This document shows, piece by piece, positions 22,000 through 32,241 of a stretch of DNA of 64,000 bases; the first letter of the stretch is position 1, and every line of letters starts with the position of its first letter. The stretch lies in the NCBI GenBank assembly GCA_000469685.2, contig LS997562.1:28071391-28135390 (forward strand), written 5' to 3'. The position numbers and the translations under genes were made by a program. Under the pieces are notes generated by a model, which made no database searches, had not been told where the DNA came from, and was given only the letters and a program-made list of their open reading frames with translations. The stretch is from Haemonchus contortus (Eukaryota; Nematoda; Chromadorea; Rhabditida; Trichostrongylidae).

Positions 22000-24900
22000 G
22001 TTTACGAAATTGATTGCAAGACTTATCAAATCCTTGACGAGGTTCACGAAATGGAGTTCACAAACACAAAGCTGAGTACAAACTCTTCGAAATAGAATGG
22101 GACAGTGGAGGTGACACTGTGGCAAGTCATATTCTGGGCAATTTGGGTGTGGTGTAGTTAGATCGATCTAGTTGGCCTCGTCGACACAAGCTCCGATTAA
22201 TTCACATAAAACAAAGTGGAAAAGCGCTTTCCCAGTGACTTTACGAAGCTTTTGTCAGTTGGAGTTATGATTCATTTTTTTAAAATTTGAACTGTTTTTA
22301 TTTTCTTAATTATGTTTTGATCCCTCTCGTACGAAAGCTATTGGTTCATTTGGTTATTGAAGGATTATTGAAAGAGGCTTCTACGTCCTTCCCAGCATAA
22401 CCGTGACAATCGAAGTCCACATATAATCTCATATCAAATTAGCTGTATTGGAGGGTAACGGTAAGGTGCGACGAGATGGCTAACTGCCTTGACTAACCCA
22501 ACTATCCGCCGCCTGGAAGAGTTTATGTCGTAGGATAAGGAACCAATGTAGTCCTATGGTAATGATTACCATTATCAGTTCTGGCCCCAACATAGCCGCT
22601 GATGAAATCATAACTTGTGAGAGATGTTATTATTTCGTGACCTCCACATTTTCACATAAAATCGTGTTCTGATGATATTCCTCACAAAATCGTGATAGGT
22701 CAACCTCTTTGAATGTTTTGTGATTAAAGAATGGTTAAAGAAGTTTGAAGGGGTTTCGGATGCATGAACTCTCCTCTTTTCTTGACGTGCCGGAGAAACC
22801 AATTCTGAGCACCTAGCGCCGGGCAAGCAAAATCGAAATCATTCGGTTGTCCCAGTACGCCTATGGTGCATTCTAGAAAGAACGCGTGCTTGTGGTGCTA
22901 TGCAGCCTCATGGTTACCTTACCCATACGCTGTGCGTACTTGTCAAGCGTCGTACCTGTGATGGATTAAGGGTTTCTGTATTCAAATTGGGTTTGCTGTG
23001 AAAGGAAATATGTTGTCTGTGACATTCTGCGTTCTCACTGGAAGGCTTACTTGAAACCGAGTGCCCGTACTGAATTTTCGCTTTTGTTTGGCAGTTAACA
23101 TAATGTCAGTGTACTAAAAAGTCACTGTAGTCGAGTACGCCAATGATGCTCAACAATGATATAAAGAAGTGGAATTGTAAACTACGACATCAACAAAACG
23201 TTCAACGCACTGTTATGTTTATTCTCGAACCATAAAAGTACAGCTGATCATTAAATGCCAAATTTTCGGATAAGGAACTCACTTTGGAATACCACAGGTT
23301 TTCTGTATAGACTATCACTATATGAGTAATATTTACATTTCCAGTTGAAAGTTAACTATAACTTCACTTGATTAGAATCTTATGAGAGGTCATTGTCACC
23401 GACAAAGTGCAACTACAAAAATAACAGGCTACAACTCATATCCTTTCGGACAGCTACCATAACAGTAGCAACATATGCTTTTTGAAAAATGACAAGCCAA
23501 AAAATTACTCATGTGTCCCAACTCGCTAGTAAACATTTTGTTGAATGAGTAATTGAAAAAAATACCAGCTATCATCGGGCTACGCTACGAAATTCCTAAT
23601 TTGAATGCTACTCGTAATCTAAATCGGGGACGAACATACAAGCAATGGTTAAATGTGATTCCTCATAACATTACTAACTGACAGAAAAATATGTGCTAGG
23701 TTACTAGCGAGTTCAAAAATGCAATGACGACCTGTTGAAGAACAATCTTACTATTTTCATTATAGGCAAAATATCAAACTTCAATATCTGTGATGGCACT
23801 CATGCATGGGTGATTCTCCAGGACAGGTATTCAACTATGAATCATTCAAGAATCCATCAAGCAATCTCGCTAACCGGAACACAGTGGTTCTGATGGTACG
23901 GTCAGATATGACGGAGGAGGTAACATCTCTCGAATCCGGTACTTCTCTCGTAGAATTTCACGTACATCGCGTTTCTAAAATTCTTGCAATTTTGTATTTG
24001 TGAACGTCTTTCTTCGTTTAATTGGTTAAGAGACATCGACATAAAGTAACATATTAACAGAAGTCGGTGAGGAAAGCCTCTGAAATTTTTTGATTAAATT
24101 GGAAAAAAGGAGGGGATATATATAATCAGTCAATTATCAATATTTTACGAACTCTGCACTATGTAACACTTGCTTTTGATATCTGCTAATTTTGAAACCA
24201 GTTTCTTTTCACATTTAGGGTCCGTTTCCCATGACCCACTGTTATATCTGGTGGTTTTTTTTTATTTTTATCCCTAATCCTTATCTTCCTCGGCATGGAT
24301 TGTTTAGATGGATAAGTTTTTTTTTTTTTTCGCAACTGCGGATTTGATAGAAACATGTTACCCATAGGTGAAGACCTTAAGTGCCAATAAATGACAATTT
24401 TCAAGTGGATAGTGGTCGTCATTACTGCAAGAAATGAGCTAAGTTTTTGATTTCCTCATATCGTACTGACTTTGATAAGTACCTGTCACTGCTTTCTTCA
24501 ACTTGCACTATCGCCCACTTATCGTAATAACACATACTAACATACTAAATCATAAATAGGAAAGTCGTCAGCATCGAACGTTTCAAGTCTACGGAAACAA
24601 GATTTAAGTATTTCTGTCAAACACCCAACGACGCTACAGTCCATATTTAGCAAATTATTTATAGTTGGACAAGCGATATGATTTAGTTGTTATAATTCTT
24701 CAAACACTGAATAACCCATTTAGGAAAAATGCTTTTCAAGAAGACCATTCGAGCAATCTCTTTGACAACAGCGAAATCCTATGAATACAAGCAGACAGGT
24801 ATGCCGAAATAACTTTTCTTTTTCTTTTCTTCTTTTTCTTTCAGAATTCCTTTATTTTGTAAAAAAGATATGGAGAAATATCTAGCTTCTTCGTATTTTT

Positions 24901-25034
24901 CTCCTGAAATCAGTAGGAATCGAAAACGGTGCGGTACCAGACTCATGCAATCCCGCGCTATCCATTTCATTTCAAAAGCTCGATTCTTTCGTAGGTCCAT
25001 TCCCGCAGGGTCCCTTCAGCAGCCGACAGACTGC
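22000..25034. other. Gene-free AT-rich stretch
   Basis: About 3 kb with only short open frames, poly-T runs (24251-24270, 24317-24330) and no repeated family members that I could match inside the window. Confidence 0.5.
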
Positions 25035-25542
25035 TAAAGGCACAGTTCATGATAATTTCGAGGTTTCTTTTTAAAGTTGGCAAGCGAAAGTGTTGGTGAG
25101 CATAGGGCATCGGTGGCGAAGTAAGCGAGAGAGAATCCGCCGTTTTAGCAAAAATATGTCATAAAAGTAGCGAAAATAGAGGTTGTACGAGATTAACGTG
25201 ACGAAAATGGTAAGCTATTTGGGCGAGATTTCAGTTGTCGTAGTTGCACACAGAGCTGACTACATTGCGCCAAAAATTGTCCAAAACTGTCTTCTACTGT
25301 CGCTATGGGTCACGACTTGTATTCACCTCTAACATGGGATTCCTTTATAAATGGTGCAGCCTCTCCAACAGCGTTAGAACTCGTCCGAATTTGGGTGTGG
25401 CATACAGGCGGTAAATCTTCGACCCCCTATAATGTCCTCTAGGTCGTTTTAAGATCTGACATATGTATACGGGGAGGATATCTCAGTATTCATCCCAGAT
25501 GGATATCTCAGTTTAATTTTAATCGTGAACTGTGCCTTCAAG
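25035..25542 (+). repeat. F2 MITE-like repeat, copy
   Basis: Ends TAAAGGCACAGTTCATGATA and TTAATCGTGAACTGTGCCTT. The interior shares GAGATTTCAGTTG, AAATGGTGCAGCCT-like and GATATCTCAG-like strings with copies at 194 and 57640. It is complete at both ends and about 508 bp long. Confidence 0.7.
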
Positions 25543-27270
25543 CAATTAATCGTTTTGTAGCACCTATTAATAGTGCTTAAGAAAGGTAAAAATAACATGA
25601 GTGATACAAGTGTCGTTACCTGCGGCTCTTTTTATTTTCTAAGGTGTTCGTATATTCCTAAGATTTCTGGGGATTACTTGTCGAATAAAATTCCTGCAGC
25701 CGATATTAAATGAAGAAAAAACGTTATCCTCAGGTAGGCCTCTAGCATTCGGTCGCACAACACCTGCAGGGAATGGGCCGAATTTCTATGTACCCATGTA
25801 ATATCTATCAGTATATATCAGTGTTGTGAAAATTTGGTCACACACCACATATCACACCGTGTCCCAAGGCACCGCTAATAACACTACAGAAATTCTCCTA
25901 ACAAATTAAGTGCCAAGGTTTACCATACGACAGCCCGACGCCTCATCACTACTGAGATCTATTATCAGTCTTTATCAACTGTTATTATTACCTGTTACCA
26001 ACCCCTTACAATCCCGTCTCGTTCCAATTGAAAAACATCTGAAAACATCAGAACATAACGAATGTGTTCAGTGATCCTTGCCTGAAGGCAATTGTCATTT
26101 CTTATCAATTATTATCGGCACCAATCTTAGTCATCTAGGTGATCACCACTCACGTAATGTGTTAAAATTAATGGCCCCAACGTTGAGTGAAAGAGCTTTG
26201 CATTTCCTGGTTTTGCATTTCCTTTATCCGTCTGTACCGTCCGTAATTATCTACGATCCCATCCTCTACTAACGATCAACCGTAACGAATTTGCTGGCTT
26301 ACGCCTCGTGAGGTCTTTACAGCTGTTACCAGTATCTGCCGTCAAATATCTACGATTCCTATAACGTTCCCTACCTGCCGAATTAGCCAGCGATCTAGTG
26401 GCTATTGCATACTAACTCTCAACATCACCCCTTATCACTTGTTGTCAGTTTTTGACACCAACCGTCTAATACTCAATCAGCTACTATATCGTATATCAGT
26501 TTCACTGCCGACATGAGGGAGGTGAAGAATCTTGTAAATTTTGTCCTATGGTGCAAGGGTAGGGTAGCCGCCACGTGTCCTTTGCCGCTTGCCGTGGGAA
26601 TTCGGGGGAGAAGGCCTGGCATTAAAGATCCTGCCACACCCCACATGAACTACTGAATAGTCAAGGCTCCACTGCTAAGGCGGTTAGCTCAACTATTCCA
26701 GTGGTTCTTGCCTTCTTTAAATTCATTACAATTCCTATCAATTGAATAATGTAAAACCTTTCTGTCGAAGGCTTTGGGAATAGCTCAAGATCTCGCCAGC
26801 TAGGTGCGTGCGTGAATGAGTTTCTGATGGAACAATGAACATTCGTAATCCCTGTTGCCTTGAACCTGTACCGAAAGCATTTAAATCTAGAAGCATTACA
26901 AGCAAGAGGAGACAGGGATGCCAATTATGACCAATGAAAAGTAATAGCAAAGGATAGATCTTAAAAGCCCTCTGCTGGGCCCAATGTGTCTTTTATATGA
27001 CCGTGAAATTTTGACATTTGAGTTGTGATGGGATATTAGTCTGGTAGGAAAGAGGAAATTGAAAAAAGGGTAGGAGCAGAGAAGAGGCCTCATCAGGTAA
27101 AGGTAAGGTAACAAGGACCAAGTGATTTTGTACCATCGGTGAAAACTTTTACTTTTTTGAATGTATGTTTGTAGTTGGTACTTTTCTTAGGAATCTTATT
27201 TGAAGTAATGACTGAAACATAGATGGCTGAGGACACAAAGCCATAACAACTAATATGACAATGAACGACA
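25543..27270. other. Gene-free stretch
   Basis: No exon chain or family signature recognised. The region 26520-26720 has a GC-rich block (GGGTAGCCGCCACGTGTCC) that could belong to an interspersed repeat, but no second copy is visible here. Confidence 0.4.
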
Positions 27271-27483
27271 ATGAACCTGCAAAGGAAGAAACCCTGCTTC
27301 ATCGCGCTTTTCGTATTAATAACGCTTATATATGGGTGTTCCGAAAGGATAGCTTCTGCGGTTCAAAATCTTGAGCTTCCCGTTCTTGATTCAATTGTGA
27401 TAAGTACTCCCATGAGAGGTAACAGTCGGCAATCGCCCGCTCCTTCTCTGGAACAAATGATACTTTTCAGAACACGAAACTAG
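27271..27483 (+). CDS. Candidate small secreted protein (70 residues)
   Basis: A single uninterrupted frame from ATG 27271 to a stop at 27481-27483. The N-terminus looks like a signal peptide: basic MNLQRKKPC, hydrophobic FIALFVLITLIYG, then small or polar CSERIAS. The remaining 45 or so residues have no cysteine framework or dibasic neuropeptide cleavage sites, and end SLEQMILFRTRN. No close acceptor or polyadenylation signal settles it. It may be a genuine short secreted peptide, the first exon of a longer gene, or a chance frame. Confidence 0.3.
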   Translation: MNLQRKKPCFIALFVLITLIYGCSERIASAVQNLELPVLDSIVISTPMRGNSRQSPAPSLEQMILFRTRN

Positions 27484-27509
27484 TAGAAGACGGGAGACGG
27501 GCAGTAGAA

Positions 27510-27745
27510 ACAATTTTGGGTAACCGATTCGCTGCACGCGGCTGTCGCGTACTACTCATTTGCCGTCATTGCAGCTCTAGCGTTCTTCATACAGCTCACT
27601 CGATATGCGATCACTATTTTAGGCATATTTTACTATTAGTTCTTTTGTTCTCGTATTTCTTTACTGCTGTTGCATCCTACTACATTCCTTCGCGCGCGGC
27701 GTCCCTCTCGCCGTGACGCGACAGTTTCGTTCCTACTGCACCACA
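27510..27745 (+). repeat. F6 repeat, copy 2
   Basis: Matches 19385-19590 (CTAGCGTTCTTCATACAGCT, the TTTTGTTCTCGTATTTCTT string, CTACATTCCTTCGCGCGCGG, CGCCGTGACGCGACA). Slightly longer at its left. It is followed directly by F3 copy B. Confidence 0.5.
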
Positions 27746-27764
27746 CCCGTAGAGGACTGAAAGG

Positions 27765-28130
27765 GCATGCTAGTCTTGTCATCTACCGACAGTGTTCCCA
27801 TTTTGCTTCCTGTTTTCCTAGCAAATTTTAGCGCTCTACATCGAATTCGATATTTTTTGAGCAAGCCCCGCCCCCTGTGGCGGAGCCTAGTCATGCCACT
27901 TATCAACAGAGTCCTCACCTTGCCGCCTGTACTCCTACTGGACTTGAACTCTCTAGGCCATCGGGAACCGGAGTTCTCGCCCGTTGTGGGCGGAGTCTGG
28001 TCCTGCCACCCACCATAAGTTTTCCCATACTGTACTTCTATTAAATTTGAACTCTCTAGGACTACAGGAACCGGAGTTATCAATTTCCGGTCTCACACAC
28101 CACATACACACACCGCCAAACTAACAGACA
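27765..28130 (-). repeat. F3 minisatellite family, copy B
   Basis: About three units with CGCCCCCTGTGGCGGAG or TTGTGGGCGGAGTCTGGTC boxes separated by CTCCTA-TGGACTTGAACTCTCTAG-like linkers. It ends in CACACACCACATACACAC and AACTAACAGACATACTGAGC, the degraded microsatellite cap seen in copies C and D. Confidence 0.65.
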
Positions 28131-29358
28131 TACTGAGCGCGTTCTGTATAGTAGGAATATAATGGAACCCTTCAAGGTTTCTATTTAGAACAAATAATTC
28201 AGTGTCCTAGTTTCTCAAATTAAACGTATAATTCAAACGTGTAAAGTCTTTGGAGAATGAGACATGAGCCTAACCTCACTAACGGCGCAATTACTTCACC
28301 TAGCAGTTCCTAGATAGGCTATGTAATGCCGGGTTTTCAAAAATGTTACTACGTGTTAATCGCTTTGTGAGATAGTGTTAAATATAAACACGTCCTGTCC
28401 TTTAAAGGATTGAATTGACAAATAATCTATTTTAAATATAGAAAACTCGTAAGGCATAAGTACATGAGTTAATTATAGAACAATGCTGTGTTTTCGAATA
28501 GTTGGAATTTTTTGAAGACTATTTCCTTCAATAAGTTCCCGTTCTTCAAGTGACCCCTCATTCAGTTTATTATGCAACTCCTTTCCTTCCACTCAGCTAC
28601 CACTGTGAGTACCGGTCTTCCAAATGATCTACACAACGTTTAGGTAAAGCCGTAAAGATAAAAGTAGCAAAGGTCACGCCCTTCACATAAACTCCAAGTC
28701 TATGCAATCACAGGCATAACTGTAAGGTAAGGAGCATTGGAGAAGGGTAGAAACCCATGGAAAGGGTCCACCCCGTTCAAAATTATATACCAGAAGCACA
28801 AAATAGGTCCTTTTCATTCTTTCAACTAAATTTGAAATGCTGAGTCTGTTGTATTATCGAATTTGGGGAAGTCTGTTGAAAATATACCTTTGAATCATAA
28901 CATAATATAAATAAATAAACTTAGATGGTGAAGATGATTCAGCGGAGAGCGATGCATTAAGAAACACGCATGGCCCATTGTTGGAATCCCTATCAGTACT
29001 CGCTCAGGCCGACCATGCTTTGCATCCCTCTGGGGTCGGTTGGTTGGCACCAGATTGGGAGTATGAAATCACTGACTTGTACGTCAGCTGGTCACTGCAA
29101 GTCATTGCAGTACAGGCCACTACGCATTTGAAATGCAGACGACTTCTGAGGGGAAATAGAGTTGGAGAACACTCAAAAAAGGGACTGATTAACCCCAAAG
29201 TTTTAACGGTTATGAGCTTAATCCTTAGATGCCATACCCCGTTTAAAATCCTCCATCATCTACCCGCAAACAAAAACTGTCATATTCCACTACCGAACGC
29301 TTATGACTAAACAATACCCTTCCGTTACTTTACTTTAGGATCATTTTTGTCTATTGAC
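28131..29358. other. Gene-free stretch downstream of the phosphatase gene
   Basis: Contains the 3' flank of the minus-strand phosphatase gene. I looked here for an exon encoding the family's usual VRPHIRxRFRLHDLLP tail and did not find one. Otherwise AT-rich with no recognised features. Confidence 0.45.
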
Positions 29359-30115
29359 TTAAAAGATGACCTCTTTAGGAAGGCTTTCCAGAAAAGGCAG
29401 TAGCTTCAGAAGCTCCGTGTCATCCTTCTCGTGGAACCAGCTTTCGATAGGAATTCCATTGTCAATTTGGTAAGCGAACGACTGTGGTGCGTTGTCGATG
29501 ATGACAGTTCGAGAAAGATCTCGTCCAAGAATTGAAAGGTCTTTGATGTAGTTACCATAGACGCAAACGCAGTGCTCTCGGAATAGTCGATGTCTTACCA
29601 ATCGCTTTTGCGGATCAAGCAAGTTCTGTAAATTTTTGTTTCAATAAAGCATTTGCCACAGATTACTACGTCTTACTAATGTTAAGCTTTTTACCAATAA
29701 TTTGTCGGCATAGATCCTTTTGCTTGCAGTAAAAAGGATGATTTCATAGTTGGCTGATAATCTCTCGAGAAAAGTGTGTAGATGTGGTCGTAATCGGACG
29801 TAGACCTAAGTACGATAGTAAGTTTTGACAAGGATCGGAAACGAGAAGGAAAGCGATACCTCATAGGTATTGTTTTGAAAGTTAACAGGGAACACCATTG
29901 AAGCGTCAACAAGCGGACTTAGGCTGCAGTGTACAAGAGTTTCATCCTAAAACAAAAAATACAGTATAAAACAGTAACATAAGGATAATTAGTTAGGAGC
30001 ATACCAAATCTAAAACAAGTGTGAATTCGGGAGTGGATCGTGTTCGCAGAGGCAGTGCGGGACAACGAAATCTCATTTCATCAGTAAGAGGTGGCACATT
30101 GGCTAACATCAGCAT
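29359..30115 (-). CDS. CTDSPL2: CTD small phosphatase-like protein (CTDSPL2/SCP type)
   Basis: HAD-family protein Ser/Thr phosphatase. Exons (minus): 30115-30005, 29946-29860, 29805-29695, 29625-29359; all junctions keep phase 0, giving 191 residues. The catalytic DxDxT motif is split by the first intron: [15 protein letters not shown]. Later landmarks are [77 protein letters not shown] and [20 protein letters not shown], close to the human CTDSPL2 catalytic domain. The ATG lies one base after an ATATTCAG acceptor at 30117, fitting spliced-leader addition; alternatively, upstream exons exist. The protein stops as ESLPKEVIF, without the conserved C-terminal tail, so a last exon may be missing. 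Divergent from cdc-6. Confidence 0.88.
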
Positions 30116-30116
30116 C

Positions 30117-30123
30117 CTGAATA
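30117..30123 (-). promoter_or_regulatory. Candidate trans-splice acceptor of the phosphatase gene
   Basis: ATATTCAG ends at 30117 on the minus strand and is followed by G then ATG. A cis acceptor joining an upstream exon would look the same; no such exon was found in 30120-32241. Confidence 0.4.
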
Positions 30124-30355
30124 TGATCATATTGGTAAATTTTGAAAACGACCATTGTCACTGAATGGGCATGCTCAAATTATTGATAGATACATTTTGC
30201 ATACATGAGATTAAAAAACACTTGAAAACGAAGTCCAATAAACAGGATTCAGAGCTCTCTCTGTATTAAGATCTCCTGAAAATTGAGCTCTACAGGTGCT
30301 AACGAAGCAATTTACTTCTCAGATAGTACTACGGAACGAGATGGCGCCTATTCCC

Positions 30356-30571
30356 GGTAAGTTCCCAGTTGAAAAATGTTCTAGTCAAGCACGTGATCAA
30401 CCCTCTGAAAAGGGGAAAAGCCCAGAAAAAAGTGTGCTGGTTCGTAACTACGGGACGCTTAGTCCTGGTAAGTTCTTGGTGAAAGAATGTTCCAGTCAAG
30501 CACATGATCAATATTCTGAAAAAGGGAAAAGCCCAGAAAAAAGTGTGTGGGTTCGTAACTACGGAACATAA
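30356..30571 (+). repeat. Two-copy 111-bp tandem repeat, open in frame
   Basis: Unit 1 is 30356-30466 and unit 2 30467-30571; each starts GGTAAGTTC and includes AAAGGGAAAAGCCCAGAAAA-like sequence and GGTTCGTAACTACGG. The period is 37 codons, and a plus-strand frame from 30296 stays open through both (CSSQA(R/H)DQ, EKGKSPEKSV, VRNYGT). A partial third unit may precede it. The frame could be coincidental. Confidence 0.6.
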
Positions 30572-31532
30572 CCGTGACCACGACGATAAGAAGGAACTCA
30601 CGAGTCGTAGTCGATGGCGCATGGACCGCGATGCTCGCCGATCTGTGTCTCGTCCGCCGGCGGGTGTTCGTCGACCTGCCAGATGAGGTTGTCGGCTTCA
30701 GACGACGACAGCTTTCGCTTCATCGATAACAGGATCGCCGGGTGGTAGTGTAGGCAGCACGTCGATCCGTTCGTCTCCACTACGCCCGTCCTCCCGTCGA
30801 TCAATAACTTCAGCTGTGACCGGTGTGTATTGGCGCGTTGCCCGCTCCGCCCTTACTCTGCGTGTCTCGCGCACCCTGGCCGTCTGCAGCGCACGTATGC
30901 TCGGCTGGTTCCATGCCCCGTGAACACTTAGCGTGGGAGCGAGAGACCGCCGAAAGGGCACCTTCGGTGGCTGCGATCGCCAAATGATCGGTGCGGTGTG
31001 ACATCAGGGAAGTGAGCGGGCCCTGTAGGAGTTGCAGTGGTTAACTCACTCTGAAAGTGAGGCTAGGGTTGGATGTCGGCTTTTACCGTGAGCTGACGGG
31101 GTCATTAAGGGGATTTTAACGTCTCGTGAACTTGTAGTACAGTAGCTGGGCAAGTGTGCCTCGTGTCCGAGGACGGGCGCGGGCCCACTGCGAGGCGAAG
31201 TTTGTAAGGATTTGAACGGATTAGCGCTTATCATTGGAGTTCAAATATGAAGTAGAGCAGGTTAGAAGGAATCTGACCCTACAAAACCCTCTACTTCGAG
31301 TTCGTGCCTCGAAATTGGTGTCAGAAGCGTGCAATTCGCCACGAACTTCGCCGCGCAATCGCGCGTCCTCGGACGCACGAGGTGACCGTCCCCCAAGTAG
31401 CTAACTAGTATTCCACCAACCACGTTGGGCTTCACCCGGGGGACCTTTCTGTTGTGTCGTATATGTGACGGGTGTGTGGAGGCGCTTGAGTGTGTGTGCA
31501 GGTTACTGTGTAAGGCACCTTTCATAGTCCAC

Positions 31533-31640
31533 GACCAGTCGCGCGACTGGTCGCGGACCCATCTCGCACGCGACTGGCGACCAGTCGCGCGACTGTCGCG
31601 GACCCATCTCGCGGGCGACTGGCGGCGAGTCGCGCGATTC
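31533..31640. repeat. Palindromic 46-bp tandem repeat
   Basis: Two full units (31533-31578, 31579-31623) and a decayed third. Each begins GACCAGTCGCGCGACTG, a dyad that folds on itself, then GTCGCGGACCCATCTCGC. It is preceded by CCTTTCATAGTCCACG, which resembles the F1 end but lacks GGCTG. Confidence 0.65.
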
Positions 31641-32241
31641 GTCTTTGACGGAACTTTTGGCGGTTATCTCCAATGCAGGAGCAATAGGACCACCCGCTCT
31701 CGTGAAGAGACCATTTAAGCGTCGGACCCACAGAACTATCACCCTCACGGACTCGGAGCATTCGAAACAGCGTCCTTTTATGTTGCCATTACGTATAGGT
31801 CATTAAGTTGCTAAATGCTGATTTTTGTCATTTCAAAGGTGGATAAATGGGCAGTGGTAATGTTGCGGCAAGTGTCGCACTATCACACCCGAGAACACCG
31901 TGTTTATTCATTGGAAGAGATCCCGCAGCAGAAATTATTCTCCCGCGCGCGCAAATTTGAATGCACCTTGGAGCGCTCTAACCGTGCAGTGACCTTTCAA
32001 GTTGCTGGTTTCACTAATAGGCCAATTCTTTCAGCTAATAATTCCTCTGCTCAATGAGAGCCTCACTTCTTTTCCGCTCTACTCTGTTGCTCGAAGATGT
32101 GCATCTGATTCCGTTTTCAAATTTGGTTTTTATTCGCGATTTGCTCATCGATTGTTTCACCTTGCAGTTGGTTTACAGTCTTATTCAACTCAACAGGTGG
32201 AGTAAATTATGGAATTTAGTTCTGGTTGAGGAGGTCATACG

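Larger units (their letters stand above)
30124..32241. other. Intergenic region between divergent phosphatase and cdc-6 genes
   Basis: Holds the two tandem repeats listed separately and a GC-rich block (30600-31500) with short overlapping frames on both strands and no recognisable protein. A TTGGTGTCAGAAGC string at 31314 recalls retroelement leader sequences, but no LTR or gag was found around it. The cdc-6 promoter and 5' UTR should lie at its right end. Confidence 0.45.

Noticed and set aside
31262..31330. Primer-binding site and LTR boundary at TTGGTGTCAGAAGC
   Set aside because: No direct repeat, gag frame or second LTR nearby; string too short alone.
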